A DNA stretch of 17,400 nucleotides from positions 1 to 17,400 of the forward strand of contig JBCDGH010000026.1 of NCBI GenBank assembly GCA_038751365.1, written 5' to 3'. Position numbers and translations under genes: made by a program. The stretch is from JBCDGH01 sp038751365. GTDB taxonomy: Bacteria; Patescibacteriota; JACMRA01. Below are positions 1 through 7,564 of this stretch, in pieces. The number at the start of each line of letters is the position of its first letter. Within the stretch, counting starts at the first letter, position 1. A model generated the notes under the pieces. The model was not told the DNA's origin and searched no databases. It worked only from the letters and a program-made list of their open reading frames with translations.

Positions 1-110
1 GTGTTGGGGTAGATATTAAACTCAGTGGCTAAATCATCTACTTTCTCACCATTTTTAACCCTCTCAATGATTAATTGTTTTACTGGTTCAGGAACTTTAA
101 TACCTCGCAT
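1..110 (-). CDS. Transposase-like helix-turn-helix protein, N-terminal fragment (runs off the left edge)
   Basis: An ATG at 110-108 on the minus strand opens a frame of 36 codons that continues past the edge without a stop. It begins MRGIKVPEPVKQLIIERV and goes on with NGEKVDDLATEFNIYPN. A basic start, a first helix ending in ERVKNGE, then 'DDLATEFNIYPNT' is the usual layout of the homeodomain-like HTH at the N-terminus of IS3-type OrfA and related transposases, where 'hPNTIYxW' follows. The family call rests only on this pattern. The rest of the protein lies outside the window, so it cannot be told whether the element is intact. A non-transposase HTH regulator is the main alternative. Confidence 0.5.
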   Translation of the reverse strand, partial: MRGIKVPEPVKQLIIERVKNGEKVDDLATEFNIYPN

Positions 111-141
111 ATATAAAATGAATTAACTTAGACTGCTATAT

Positions 142-173
142 TAATTCTCATAATTATTATTAAAAGAGAATTA
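142..173. repeat. Inverted repeat upstream of the HTH gene
   Basis: TAATTCTC (142-149) and GAGAATTA (166-173) are perfect 8-base inverted repeats separated by 16 bases. They lie 32 bases upstream of the HTH start. They could be an operator, part of an insertion-sequence end, or chance in AT-rich sequence. Confidence 0.35.
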
Positions 174-202
174 TATGTCTAAATTAACAGAAGTGGGTCA
201 AG

Positions 203-271
203 ATGACTTACTTTAATACTGATACTGTGCCGCTACAAAAAGCAATTGAGCAGTTAAAGAACTTGTATTAA
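203..271 (+). pseudogene. Short open frame in front of a terminator, possible gene remnant
   Basis: A 22-codon frame (MTYFNTDTVPLQKAIEQLKNL plus Y, TAA at 269-271) ends 14 bases before a strong plus-strand terminator. The end 'LQKAIEQLKNLY' reads like an amphipathic C-terminal helix. Upstream the frame is closed by TAA at 185-187. Another tiny frame, ATG at 175 to TAA at 216, overlaps it. Either a very small gene lives here, or this is the tail of a gene whose body has been lost. There is no homology I can name. Confidence 0.25.
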
Positions 272-285
272 GTTTAGTACTACAG

Positions 286-314
286 CCGACTTTTTTTAAC
301 AAGTCGGTTTTTTT
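286..314 (+). terminator. Rho-independent terminator, plus strand
   Basis: CCGACTT (286-292) pairs perfectly with AAGTCGG (301-307) across an 8-base loop and is followed by seven T (308-314). Read on the minus strand there is no T-run after the stem, so it serves plus-strand transcription only and not murI. No intact plus-strand gene precedes it in the window. Confidence 0.8.
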
Positions 315-325
315 GTGCAGTTATT

Positions 326-1126
326 TTATAAATATACTGCGTCTAGTCTTTGATTAGCTACTAATCTAGATTGTATTTTCTTGTATTGTGTACTATTATT
401 ACTCACAGTAAAGTAGTATTGCTGTAGATTATTTTGATGATAGTAGATAGGGTATTTCTTTATGTAGTTTAGAATTCTCTCAGCGCAGTACTTACTGGCA
501 TCAATTATTTCAGCTAGCTGGAATTGGTCTTTTATATAATTTAAGGCTAGTCGATAGTGAGTACAAGCTAAAATCACGTACTGAATTTCTTTTGATCCTA
601 TTCTATTTTCCCTAATATATTTAACTAAAAGTGAGTCGACCAGCTGAAAGTCTGAATTTTCAATAGCTTTAGCTAATCCAGGACAGGGTATCGCAGTAAG
701 GTTAGTTAATCCAATTTTGGAAAATTCATACTGATAAAAGCCACTATTATAAGTCGCTGTTGTAGAAAGTAGAAGACCAGGTTTATTAGTAAGTTGCGAT
801 TTTGAGCAAGTTACTTTTTCGATTAAAGGCTTAGTAACACCCAGTACTTTTTTATTAGGAAATCTATTTTTTAGCCACACTTGTTGGATATGTCTGATCG
901 AATTCACACTGGATGTATTGCATGCTAGTATAACAATTTTACACCCCTTTGAAAACAAAAACTCACAAGCTTTTTTGGTTCTGTTTTGTATGTAGTCGAT
1001 GGATTTATTACCAAGGGGTAAGCTATAAAAATCTGCTAGGTAAGAAAATGATAGTGAGGGTCGAATTTTCAGTACTTCTTCAAGTACACCTATTCCGCCA
1101 ATTCCACTATCATAAAAACCAATCAT
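326..1126 (-). CDS. murI: Glutamate racemase
   Basis: Cytoplasmic, cofactor-independent enzyme converting L-glutamate to D-glutamate for peptidoglycan stem peptides. At 266 residues it has the usual family length. Visible motifs are DSGIGG at residues 6-11 (the family's D-S-G start), 'LPLGNKS' at 36-42 (normally PYGNK; the Tyr is Leu here), ILACNTSS with catalytic Cys69, and ILACTHYR with the second catalytic Cys188 followed by Thr-His. Both racemase cysteines are therefore present. The start ATG at 1126 immediately precedes the conserved first strand, and no Shine-Dalgarno is visible upstream. The gene stands alone, divergent from the orphan gene at 1367. Its presence implies that peptidoglycan precursor synthesis is at least partly kept. 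Aspartate racemase is the nearest alternative, but the THY context favours MurI. Confidence 0.92.
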   Translation of the reverse strand: MIGFYDSGIGGIGVLEEVLKIRPSLSFSYLADFYSLPLGNKSIDYIQNRTKKACEFLFSKGCKIVILACNTSSVNSIRHIQQVWLKNRFPNKKVLGVTKPLIEKVTCSKSQLTNKPGLLLSTTATYNSGFYQYEFSKIGLTNLTAIPCPGLAKAIENSDFQLVDSLLVKYIRENRIGSKEIQYVILACTHYRLALNYIKDQFQLAEIIDASKYCAERILNYIKKYPIYYHQNNLQQYYFTVSNNSTQYKKIQSRLVANQRLDAVYL

Positions 1127-1224
1127 AAGCTAAAAAAGTAAATAATACTCAAAAAAAGTTTAGAAAAAGAATATCAGTGTAGTTTTTTTAGTTGCAAAAA
1201 GATAAGCAATTCTATACAACCTTT

Positions 1225-1239
1225 TGTCAATCGTTGACA
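1225..1239. promoter_or_regulatory. Palindrome in the murI / orphan divergent intergenic region
   Basis: TGTCAA (1225-1230), three bases, then TTGACA (1234-1239) form a perfect 6+6 palindrome with an odd centre. It sits mid-way in the 240-base gap between the divergent starts at 1126 and 1367. The right arm is also a consensus -35 hexamer, with CATAAT and TACAAT nearby but at poor spacing. Repressor operator or chance; not decidable from sequence alone. Confidence 0.3.
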
Positions 1240-1330
1240 GTGATACTCATAATACAATTATCATCACATACTAGGCAATAAACTACTCATCTCTCAATAA
1301 ATGAATAAACACTGATAAATAAATCATTTT

Positions 1331-1359
1331 TTGAATAAGTCGTAAATGTATGCTATACT
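1331..1359 (+). promoter_or_regulatory. Sigma-70-type promoter for the gene at 1367
   Basis: TTGAAT (1331-1336), a 17-base spacer, and TATACT (1354-1359) preceded by TG at 1351-1352 (extended -10). The predicted transcription start, about seven bases on, is 1366-1367, which coincides with an ATG at 1367-1369. This choice of start makes the mRNA leaderless. Confidence 0.6.
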
Positions 1360-1366
1360 TGAGCAT

Positions 1367-1648
1367 ATGTTTGAAAATCCTGGATCAGTTACTTTAAAAG
1401 ATAAGGAGGGGTTAAATACAAAATCTGAACTCACAGTAGATATGTTAAGTCGTCTACAAAATGATGTTATACCTGCTGGGGCTGAAGTTGTAATTATTTC
1501 ATGTGAGATTGGTGAATTTAAAGCTGACACTAGTGATTTAAGTTATCAGTCAATCAAAACTGCTACAAGTGAGCCAGGTTTAATGTATGATTTTGGAGGT
1601 GGTAAGCTAGCTGAAGATACTGAGTTCAGAACAATTGCAGTTGACTAA
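1367..1648 (+). CDS. Small hypothetical protein, leaderless start predicted
   Basis: A 93-residue soluble, acidic protein I do not recognise. It starts MFENPGSVTLKDKEGL and contains a hydrophobic stretch 'AGAEVVIIS' in the middle and a glycine-rich 'YDFGGGKL' near the end. There are no membrane segments or signal peptide. An ATG at 1346 is in frame seven codons earlier, but the -10 hexamer lies downstream of it (1354-1359), so translation from 1346 would need another promoter. I therefore prefer 1367. Coding is supported by an uninterrupted frame with natural composition and a well-placed promoter. The gene is followed by 149 bases with nothing recognisable before the methyltransferase gene on the same strand. 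Confidence 0.6.
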   Translation: MFENPGSVTLKDKEGLNTKSELTVDMLSRLQNDVIPAGAEVVIISCEIGEFKADTSDLSYQSIKTATSEPGLMYDFGGGKLAEDTEFRTIAVD

Positions 1649-1797
1649 TATATACGATTTTCAAGTTGCTTTAGATGTGACCCAATTTTTTTATCTGATA
1701 CTCTTTACATAAAATAAAGTTTATAACTAATTTGCTGTAAGTAATTGCATACGATTTGTGCTAACTAGCTTACCTTAAAATAAATTAAATGTAGCTT

Positions 1798-2607
1798 ATG
1801 GGATCAAATTACGCAGAATTTAGTTTCTTTACTGAAGAGTCCAATGAAACCAAAGTTACTAGGCAAAGTATAGAAAAACTAATTTATCAAAAACTAAATT
1901 TCAAATTCGACTATAATTTAAGCCTACTAGATGTAGGCGCTAGCGACGGTAAGATGTTTTTACCTTTGGTTAAGAGCTTACAGAGTAAATTTAATAAATT
2001 AAATTATGTAGCTTTAGAGCCTGATGCGGATGCATATAAACAACTTCAAATAAATCTTGTTAAAAGTGGCCTATCGAATTTTACAGCATTAAATCTTACC
2101 GCCCAAGACTATTTGTTTAGAAAGCAGTTTATAAACAACTATTTTGACTGTATATTGTTTTCACAATCATTTTATCACATTCCAAGAAAGGCTTGGTTTA
2201 AGGTCATTAATAATTCAATTAATAGATTAAGAAATAATGGGTTTATAATCATCATTTTAGATTCGTTTGAAGGTCCTGCTTACAATTTGGTTGATTTGAT
2301 TACAGAAAATAAAACACAAATTGATACTTTTGAATATGGTTACTTAATTTCTGCGGAGGAAATGGAGGAATTATTATTTGCTCATAAAGTTAATTTTTTA
2401 ACAAATAGTTTTAGTATGGAAATAAAATTAAAGGATAGATCTGGTGTTAAATCTTTAGCTAGAGTATTAGGTTTTTTGTATCGTCGAGATTGGCAATTTA
2501 TTTTAAATAACTACTACAAAGAAGTTTGTGAGTTATATGAAAAAAAATTAAAAAATTCTTCTAGATTAGAAAATACAGTAAAGATTATCACAATTTCTAA
2601 GGAATAG
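1798..2607 (+). CDS. Class I SAM-dependent methyltransferase
   Basis: A 269-residue cytoplasmic enzyme with a Rossmann-type SAM-binding domain. Motif I is LLDVGASDGK at residues 43-52. Strand 2 ends in an acidic residue, 'YVALEPD' (Glu74), expected to bind the SAM ribose. Strand 4 is 'FDCILFSQSFYHIP', followed by a helix and 'LRNNGFIIIIL' (strand 5). This order is the standard UbiE/Methyltransf_11-like layout. The C-terminal third is unlike the core and may carry the substrate site; substrate is unknown. The ATG at 1798 has no Shine-Dalgarno; TTAAAT at 1785-1790 is a weak possible -10 seven bases upstream. It is followed by a decayed gene on the same strand, so any functional partner may have been lost. 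Confidence 0.83.
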   Translation: MGSNYAEFSFFTEESNETKVTRQSIEKLIYQKLNFKFDYNLSLLDVGASDGKMFLPLVKSLQSKFNKLNYVALEPDADAYKQLQINLVKSGLSNFTALNLTAQDYLFRKQFINNYFDCILFSQSFYHIPRKAWFKVINNSINRLRNNGFIIIILDSFEGPAYNLVDLITENKTQIDTFEYGYLISAEEMEELLFAHKVNFLTNSFSMEIKLKDRSGVKSLARVLGFLYRRDWQFILNNYYKEVCELYEKKLKNSSRLENTVKIITISKE

Positions 2608-2683
2608 ATATTCGATATTTTTTGAATAAAGCTGATTTGTTCAAATTTACTTTAGTCCATTTTTCAATGTTAATAATTTGATT

Positions 2684-3626
2684 ATGAATCTATTAAAAGT
2701 TGCACTCCCTTGGTCAAGTCAGAAAGTTTTTTCAACTGGTAATTTTGCCTCTAAGATTTCTGATGAGCTAGATGAAATTGATAAGATTTTTTTACCCAAA
2801 ATTACATATATTCTTCGACCTTGATGGGCAGTCGAAACTTAAATTTTTAGATGAGTTGAAAATCTATCTGAAAGCGGATTTGCATAAAGTAAGTCAAAGA
2901 CTCAAAAGTATATATAAACACTTTGGCCTTGATTTTGGCCACACTTTAAAATTAACTAACAATTTAACTTAAGTTCAGCTATGGGGGATATATTACTCTG
3001 TTGACGGTGACCTTAAAATAGAGAAAGACTATTATAGCATAGACTCAAAATATGGAGCTATTTCATGTACTTTGGTTAAGCATCATGCTGTTTCATGGAG
3101 GGAAGATGAATATGGAAACAGAAAAACATGGATTGTATCCGCACGTGATAATAATCAAGATTGGGACTGGGAAGCATATATAGGTCACGAGTCTGCACAC
3201 GCTGGATATGGTATTATACCTCTTTTTGCTCAGCAGCAGCAAACTCTTGAAGAAAATGATTTTATGTTATTCTTCAAATCTGAAAAATATTCCTAGCAGC
3301 GTTATAGCGCTAACGTGTTATTAGTTATCTGAAATCCTTGTTACTTCAGTTAGGAAAGAGGTTAGAGATACTTTTACTGGATTTCCTATAGTTGATAATC
3401 ATCGTAAATTACAAGTATTTTTGAGCTAGCTAATAACCTCTTTGCCCACATAAATTTTAAACGAGCTAGAGGCTTAGTTAATAAATACCAGAGTAAGCAG
3501 ATAGATTTTGATGACCCTGAGATAGTACGATTAATTGACGTTTGCTTCCAAGCCGTTTACCATATTATACCCCTTATAAATAAGTCTGGAGAAATTAAAG
3601 CCAAGAATTTCTTTGTCAATATATGA
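2684..3626 (+). pseudogene. Decayed gene with HExxH motif (several frameshifts and stops)
   Basis: Pieces of one protein-like sequence run end to end through alternating frames. ATG 2684 opens a 46-codon frame (MNLLKVALPWSSQKVF...). The reading then moves to the frame carrying 'FFDLDGQSKLKFLDELKIYL' and is closed by TAA 2970-2972. It continues in the same frame with 'LWGIYYSVDGDLK', 'HHAVSWREDEYGNRKTW' and 'YIGHESAHAGYGIIP' to TAG 3294-3296. It shifts frame near 3325 to 'SEILVTSVRKEVRDTF', and shifts back at a run of five T (3418-3422) to 'ELANNLFAHINFKRARG' and 'VRLIDVCFQAVYHIIP', ending at TGA 3624. HESAH fits the zinc metallopeptidase HExxH pattern, but I recognise no family. At least five lesions make sequencing error unlikely. 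Two short surviving frames (2772-2972 and 3072-3296) are parts of it, not separate genes. Confidence 0.62.
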
Positions 3627-3633
3627 CAGGTTG

Positions 3634-5073
3634 TTACGATAATGATTTAATATCCACTACTGATTTTACTAAAGACACTTTTTCGGCTACTTTATTTTCG
3701 ATTTTGGTTTCTAATATAAATCTAACAAGTGGCTCTGTGTTACTTGCTCTCATACTGAATTTCCAGTCTGGATAGAAGACACTTATACCATCTAGCTCGC
3801 TGATTGAGGCGTCTGCAAAAGCGGTTTTTAATTTAGTTTTCCAAACATCAAAACTATCACCTTCTGAAATCTTCAAATTCATTAATTCACTAATATGGTA
3901 GGTTTGCTCAATTTTTTCAAAAGCCTGTGAAGTGGTTTTACCACTATTTACAACTATCTTGATGAATAGTGCCATAGCTAAATAACCGGCATCCATATAA
4001 CCAAAATCCCCAAAATAGTGATGTCCAGAAAATTCACCACCATAAATAGCTTTGTACTTCTGCATTTCTGATTTTATATAAGTATGACCTTGTTTGGATG
4101 GTATAGCTACACCCTCGTTTTCAGCAATAATTTCTGGGGCACAGCGACTTCCTGGCTGACAATATACTACGGCTTTATTTAAAGCTGTGTCGGCTGTGTA
4201 GTTGTTAAGCATATACTTGGCAAAAAGAGCAACTAAATAATCTCCTTGAATAGGTTTGGTATTCTCGTCTACAAAGAAAGCTCTATCAGCATCACCATCG
4301 AAAGCAACACCAAAATCAGCTTGGTTTTCTCTAATTGAAGCTTGCAGGTCTTTTAGATTGTCTAGATTCTGAGGATCAGCTGGGTGGTTTGGGTAGTTGC
4401 CGTCTGGCTGCCAATATAAAGGAATGAACTCGACGTTTTTGTATATACTCTTTAAATTTTGCATGACAAAGCCGCCCATTCCATTTCCAGCATCGACACA
4501 GATTTTCAACTTCTTATTTTGCCTAGTTAGTACACTATCTATGTGTTCAGTTTCGCCAAGTTCTTTATACTTACCAACAAAAAAGTCTAAAACTTTAGAT
4601 CGTAAATTAGTATCTTCGATAGGATCAATCCACTTTTGCTCGTTCATATCCTCGGTTTCAATAACACTGAGAACAAACTCTCTTACTTTATCTAAACCGT
4701 CCTTAAGACCTAACATTTGAGGGGCTTTTTTAACGATTTTCACTCCATTATCATCTTTAGGGTTGTGACTTGCAGTGATTACTGCTCCAGGGGTATTAGT
4801 TAAAATCGATGAAGCATACATAAAATCAGTACTTGCAAGACCTAAAGCAACCGGCTCTCCACCAGCGTTTTTCACACCGTTATAAAAAGCTTTATAAAAT
4901 TCTGGGCTTGTATACCTACAATCGTGACAAATATTAACAGTTAAAGGTAAACTTTCTGGTTTTAGAATTTTTTCAACAAGTCCATATCCAGCCCAATAAT
5001 AAACCTTGGAATCAATTTCTGGGTAGGTACCTCTTATATCATAAGCTTTAAATAGGTTGTAATAGTTTTTCAT
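3634..5073 (-). CDS. Phosphomannomutase / phosphoglucomutase (alpha-D-phosphohexomutase family)
   Basis: Interconverts hexose 6-phosphate and hexose 1-phosphate, supplying nucleotide sugars for envelope glycans. At 479 residues it is full length for the ManB/AlgC-type family. All four active-site loops are visible: TASHNP with the phosphoserine Ser102; the Mg-binding DGDADR at 259-264; the sugar-specificity loop GGEFSGHHYF at 345-354; and the phosphate-binding RASNTEP at 442-448. The N-terminal 'FKAYDIRGTYP' is also typical. Mannose versus glucose specificity cannot be settled; the GEFSGH loop is shared by bifunctional PMM/PGM enzymes. It is divergent from ftsZ (130-base gap) and converges on the decayed gene, whose stop is 7 bases from this one's. 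A link to the polymerase/glycosyltransferase gene further along is plausible but not shown by operon structure. Confidence 0.92.
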   Translation of the reverse strand: MKNYYNLFKAYDIRGTYPEIDSKVYYWAGYGLVEKILKPESLPLTVNICHDCRYTSPEFYKAFYNGVKNAGGEPVALGLASTDFMYASSILTNTPGAVITASHNPKDDNGVKIVKKAPQMLGLKDGLDKVREFVLSVIETEDMNEQKWIDPIEDTNLRSKVLDFFVGKYKELGETEHIDSVLTRQNKKLKICVDAGNGMGGFVMQNLKSIYKNVEFIPLYWQPDGNYPNHPADPQNLDNLKDLQASIRENQADFGVAFDGDADRAFFVDENTKPIQGDYLVALFAKYMLNNYTADTALNKAVVYCQPGSRCAPEIIAENEGVAIPSKQGHTYIKSEMQKYKAIYGGEFSGHHYFGDFGYMDAGYLAMALFIKIVVNSGKTTSQAFEKIEQTYHISELMNLKISEGDSFDVWKTKLKTAFADASISELDGISVFYPDWKFSMRASNTEPLVRFILETKIENKVAEKVSLVKSVVDIKSLS

Positions 5074-5203
5074 AGTTTAAAGTTTGATTTGACTTAACTC
5101 TTGCTATTAGATTAAAGAAGGCTTTTTGGTCAAGTGGCTACCTTGACAAATATATAAAAAAAGAATTTTCATGTATCCAACTTGCTCGAAATAAACAATA
5201 TTT

Positions 5204-6427
5204 ATGCTTCCTAAATCTTCTACGAAGTTTGACTATTCATCCCGAGGTGATTACGCGTCCCAGAATTTTTCTAAGTTTGTTCCAGCAGCTAAAATTAAAG
5301 TCATAGGTGTTGGTGGGGGCGGAGGCAATGCTGTGCGCAGAATGATTGAAATTGGTCTAGAGGGAGTAGAGTTTTGGGCGATGAATACTGACCTTCAAGT
5401 TCTAAAGCAGATACATGCTGATGGTGTAATTCAGTTAGGTGCTAATGTGACCCGTGGACTTGGAGCGGGAATGAGTGCTGAGGTAGGTAGACAGGCTGCT
5501 GAAGAGAGTATGGCGGAAATAGAAGCTGCCTTAACTGGCGCTGATATGGTATTCATTACCGCAGGTATGGGTGGTGGTACTGGCACTGGTGCCGGTCCTG
5601 TAGTAGCTGAAGTTGCTAAAAGACTGGGTATTCTTACAGTAGGTGTAGTTACTAAACCATTTAATTTTGAAGGAGGAAAACGAAAGCAGATTGCTGATGA
5701 AGGAATTGAAAGACTAAAATCAAACGCTGATGCTGTCATAGTGGTGCCAAACGAGAGATTGTTGCAAATTATAGACAAACGAACAAGTGTCTATGAGGCT
5801 TTCAAAATATCTGATGATATTCTCCGTCAAGCTGTTCAAGGTATCTCTGATTTGATTAATATGCCAGGTGAAGTTAATGTGGACTTTGCTGATGTAAGAG
5901 CAATTATGAGTAATGCTGGTACAGCTCTAATGGGTATGGGAAGAGCTAGTGGAAGCGGAGAAGACAGATCTAGAAGTGCAGCTGTAATGGCTATTGACTC
6001 TCCTTTACTTGAGCTCAGCATTGAGGGTGCTCGAGGTGTACTATTTAATGTGCAAGGAGGTAAAAACTTATCGCTGTTGGAAGTGTCTGAAGCAGCTGAA
6101 ATTATTAGGCAGCATGCTGATCCTGAAGCTAAAATTATTTTTGGAACTTCGATTGATCCTAATTTACAAGACGAAATCAGAATTACTGTAATTGCTACTG
6201 GCTTTACTAAGGAAAAAGAAGATTCGGTTATGCCTTTTTCTAACCCAGTTACAGGTAGTAGAGAAGTCAAGATGCCTTATAATCTGCCTAGATTTGGTAG
6301 AGACGAACCCGAAACACCAACTACAGCACCGCAAATGCCACCACAATCGAGTTCTAATTTCAACGATGATCAGTTAGACATACCAGCATTTCTGAGAAAG
6401 AAGATTAACCCTGAAGACGATAGTTAG
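5204..6427 (+). CDS. ftsZ: Cell division protein FtsZ
   Basis: Tubulin-like GTPase that polymerises into the cytokinetic ring under the membrane. At 407 residues, canonical length. Residues 31-46 (IKVIGVGGGGGNAVRR) form the first nucleotide loop. The tubulin signature GGGTGTGAG is at 123-131. The T7 synergy loop 'NVDFADV' at 225-231 supplies the acidic residues (Asp227, Asp230) needed for GTP hydrolysis across the polymer interface. A linker rich in Pro, Gln and Ser (about 335-385) leads to the conserved C-terminal peptide LDIPAFLRKK near 391-400, the usual docking site for membrane tethers such as FtsA, so a tether probably exists elsewhere. No ftsA, ftsQ or mur genes adjoin it: it is transcribed alone, divergent from the sugar phosphomutase. 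No Shine-Dalgarno precedes the ATG. A TTGACA at 5143-5148 lies upstream, but I see no well-spaced -10. Confidence 0.97.
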   Translation: MLPKSSTKFDYSSRGDYASQNFSKFVPAAKIKVIGVGGGGGNAVRRMIEIGLEGVEFWAMNTDLQVLKQIHADGVIQLGANVTRGLGAGMSAEVGRQAAEESMAEIEAALTGADMVFITAGMGGGTGTGAGPVVAEVAKRLGILTVGVVTKPFNFEGGKRKQIADEGIERLKSNADAVIVVPNERLLQIIDKRTSVYEAFKISDDILRQAVQGISDLINMPGEVNVDFADVRAIMSNAGTALMGMGRASGSGEDRSRSAAVMAIDSPLLELSIEGARGVLFNVQGGKNLSLLEVSEAAEIIRQHADPEAKIIFGTSIDPNLQDEIRITVIATGFTKEKEDSVMPFSNPVTGSREVKMPYNLPRFGRDEPETPTTAPQMPPQSSSNFNDDQLDIPAFLRKKINPEDDS

Positions 6428-6824
6428 TTCAATTTTACTAAATTAGCAGTCGTAATTTTGATACACCAAAAGCCTGCATGTTCATATGTAAGAATAATAT
6501 TAGTTTGAAAAATTAATTGTCAATTCCATAAATTACATGTAAATTATTAAGTGTAATTAACGAATTGTATGTATAATAGGCTAATTTAACCAGAAATAAG
6601 TTACTGACTCAAAAAAGGAAAAGTAGACTTTAAAGTTGTACATAGGGATAATTGGTGGGAGTGGTTGAGTAAATAGAGTATGGTTAATCCATGTTTTAAA
6701 ACTTCTCTTCAATTATGTAGGAAATACTAGGAGGGTAAGTCAAATTAACTTATTTTATACGCTGTTTATAAACCTAGTTACTATTTTTTGACCAAGGATA
6801 AGAAGTATTTTACTCTTTCATAAC
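6428..6824 (+). other. 397-base gap after ftsZ: isolated -10 box, imperfect hairpin, possible coding relic
   Basis: A perfect TATAAT stands at 6572-6577, but no good -35 lies at normal distance (TTAAGT at 6547 would need a 19-base spacer). Downstream, 6633-6704 can fold: AAGTT 6633-6637 with AACTT 6700-6704, ACAT 6640-6643 with ATGT 6691-6694, and GGATAA 6646-6651 with TTAATCC 6684-6690 (one bulge), leaving a G-rich loop. Alternatively 6608-6673 is an open 22-codon frame containing 'HRDNWWEWLSK', closed by TAG 6674, then 17 more codons to a second TAG at 6728. Both readings are weak. No match to tmRNA, RNase P, SRP RNA or a known riboswitch is apparent to me. Confidence 0.35.
6788..6816 (+). 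promoter_or_regulatory. Candidate promoter for the gene at 6825
   Basis: TTGACC (6788-6793), a 17-base spacer and TACTCT (6811-6816). The -35 is strong and the -10 poor. The predicted start of transcription falls at about 6823-6825, the position of the ATG, matching the leaderless layout seen at 1367 and 15494. Confidence 0.4.
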
Positions 6825-7562
6825 ATGGATTTATTAAACAATATTAAAGAAGTGCAAGCTAAATTGTTGTTAGATTTGAGTTCAGACAAACAGGTTAGAC
6901 ACAACTTTCTGCTTACAAAGTATGGGAATATGGAACCCCAGAACTTAATAGTCAAAGAGCTGGTTGAACTTGAGTTAATCCCAGCAGAAAAGTATAAGAC
7001 AATCTGTATTTTTTTGAATTCAGGTGGTAGATCGTTAATAGGAACATATACTGATTACTTTTACTCATTAGAGGGTTTAGGTAAAATTAATAGAATAAAC
7101 GATGGTATATATGAAGCTGAAGTAGATTCCAAAAGAATGATGTTCGAAGGAATTCAAAGACAAGTGCAAAAACTTGTAAAAGGTGAGAGTGTAAGCGAGT
7201 ATATACTTAGCTTATATAATAAAGCCCTTGAACACTCTAATTGGGAATATCTTGACGAGCTTGTAACAGAATTTTGGTTTGTTGAAATCAAGAGCCTAAT
7301 TGGGGAAAGAGATCCATTCACTGACCCATATAGTAATTCAGAAGCATTAGAGATTAGAGAAGCTTTATTTTCTAGACTCTCATTACAAGATGATCTATTA
7401 AGTAATGACGATAAAGCTAAGATGCTCATAGAAAATTGGTTAAAAGGAAAGGTCAATTTAAAAGAAAAACCAGACCAACCTGAATATTTACTGAGTAATT
7501 TGCTACCAAAACCCAAGATAGATTATAGCAATACTGACTTTCCTCCTGAGTTGATGAGATAA
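6825..7562 (+). CDS. Hypothetical protein, soluble, unknown family
   Basis: A 245-residue protein I do not recognise. It is soluble and rich in Leu, Glu, Lys and Asp, with no signal peptide or membrane segment. The N-terminus (MDLLNNIKEVQAKLLLDL) predicts a helix; 'KYKTICIFLNSGGRSLIGTY' suggests a strand and turn at about residues 57-76; the rest appears largely helical with a proline-containing tail 'PEYLLSNLLPKPK'. The frame is clean and long enough to be certainly coding. A candidate promoter lies directly at the start codon, and the long gap to ftsZ argues against co-transcription with it. Its stop is two bases from the stop of the convergent polymerase/glycosyltransferase gene. No catalytic motif is visible, so no role is proposed. 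Confidence 0.72.
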   Translation: MDLLNNIKEVQAKLLLDLSSDKQVRHNFLLTKYGNMEPQNLIVKELVELELIPAEKYKTICIFLNSGGRSLIGTYTDYFYSLEGLGKINRINDGIYEAEVDSKRMMFEGIQRQVQKLVKGESVSEYILSLYNKALEHSNWEYLDELVTEFWFVEIKSLIGERDPFTDPYSNSEALEIREALFSRLSLQDDLLSNDDKAKMLIENWLKGKVNLKEKPDQPEYLLSNLLPKPKIDYSNTDFPPELMR

Positions 7563-7564
7563 CT

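Noticed and set aside
1346..1366. ATG at 1346 as start of the orphan gene
   Set aside because: The extended -10 box of its promoter lies downstream of this ATG, so the transcript would not include it.
5431..6270. Long minus-strand frames within ftsZ, and shorter ones in other frames
   Set aside because: They lie wholly inside ftsZ, have low-complexity Ser/Ala/Pro-rich composition, and match no family.
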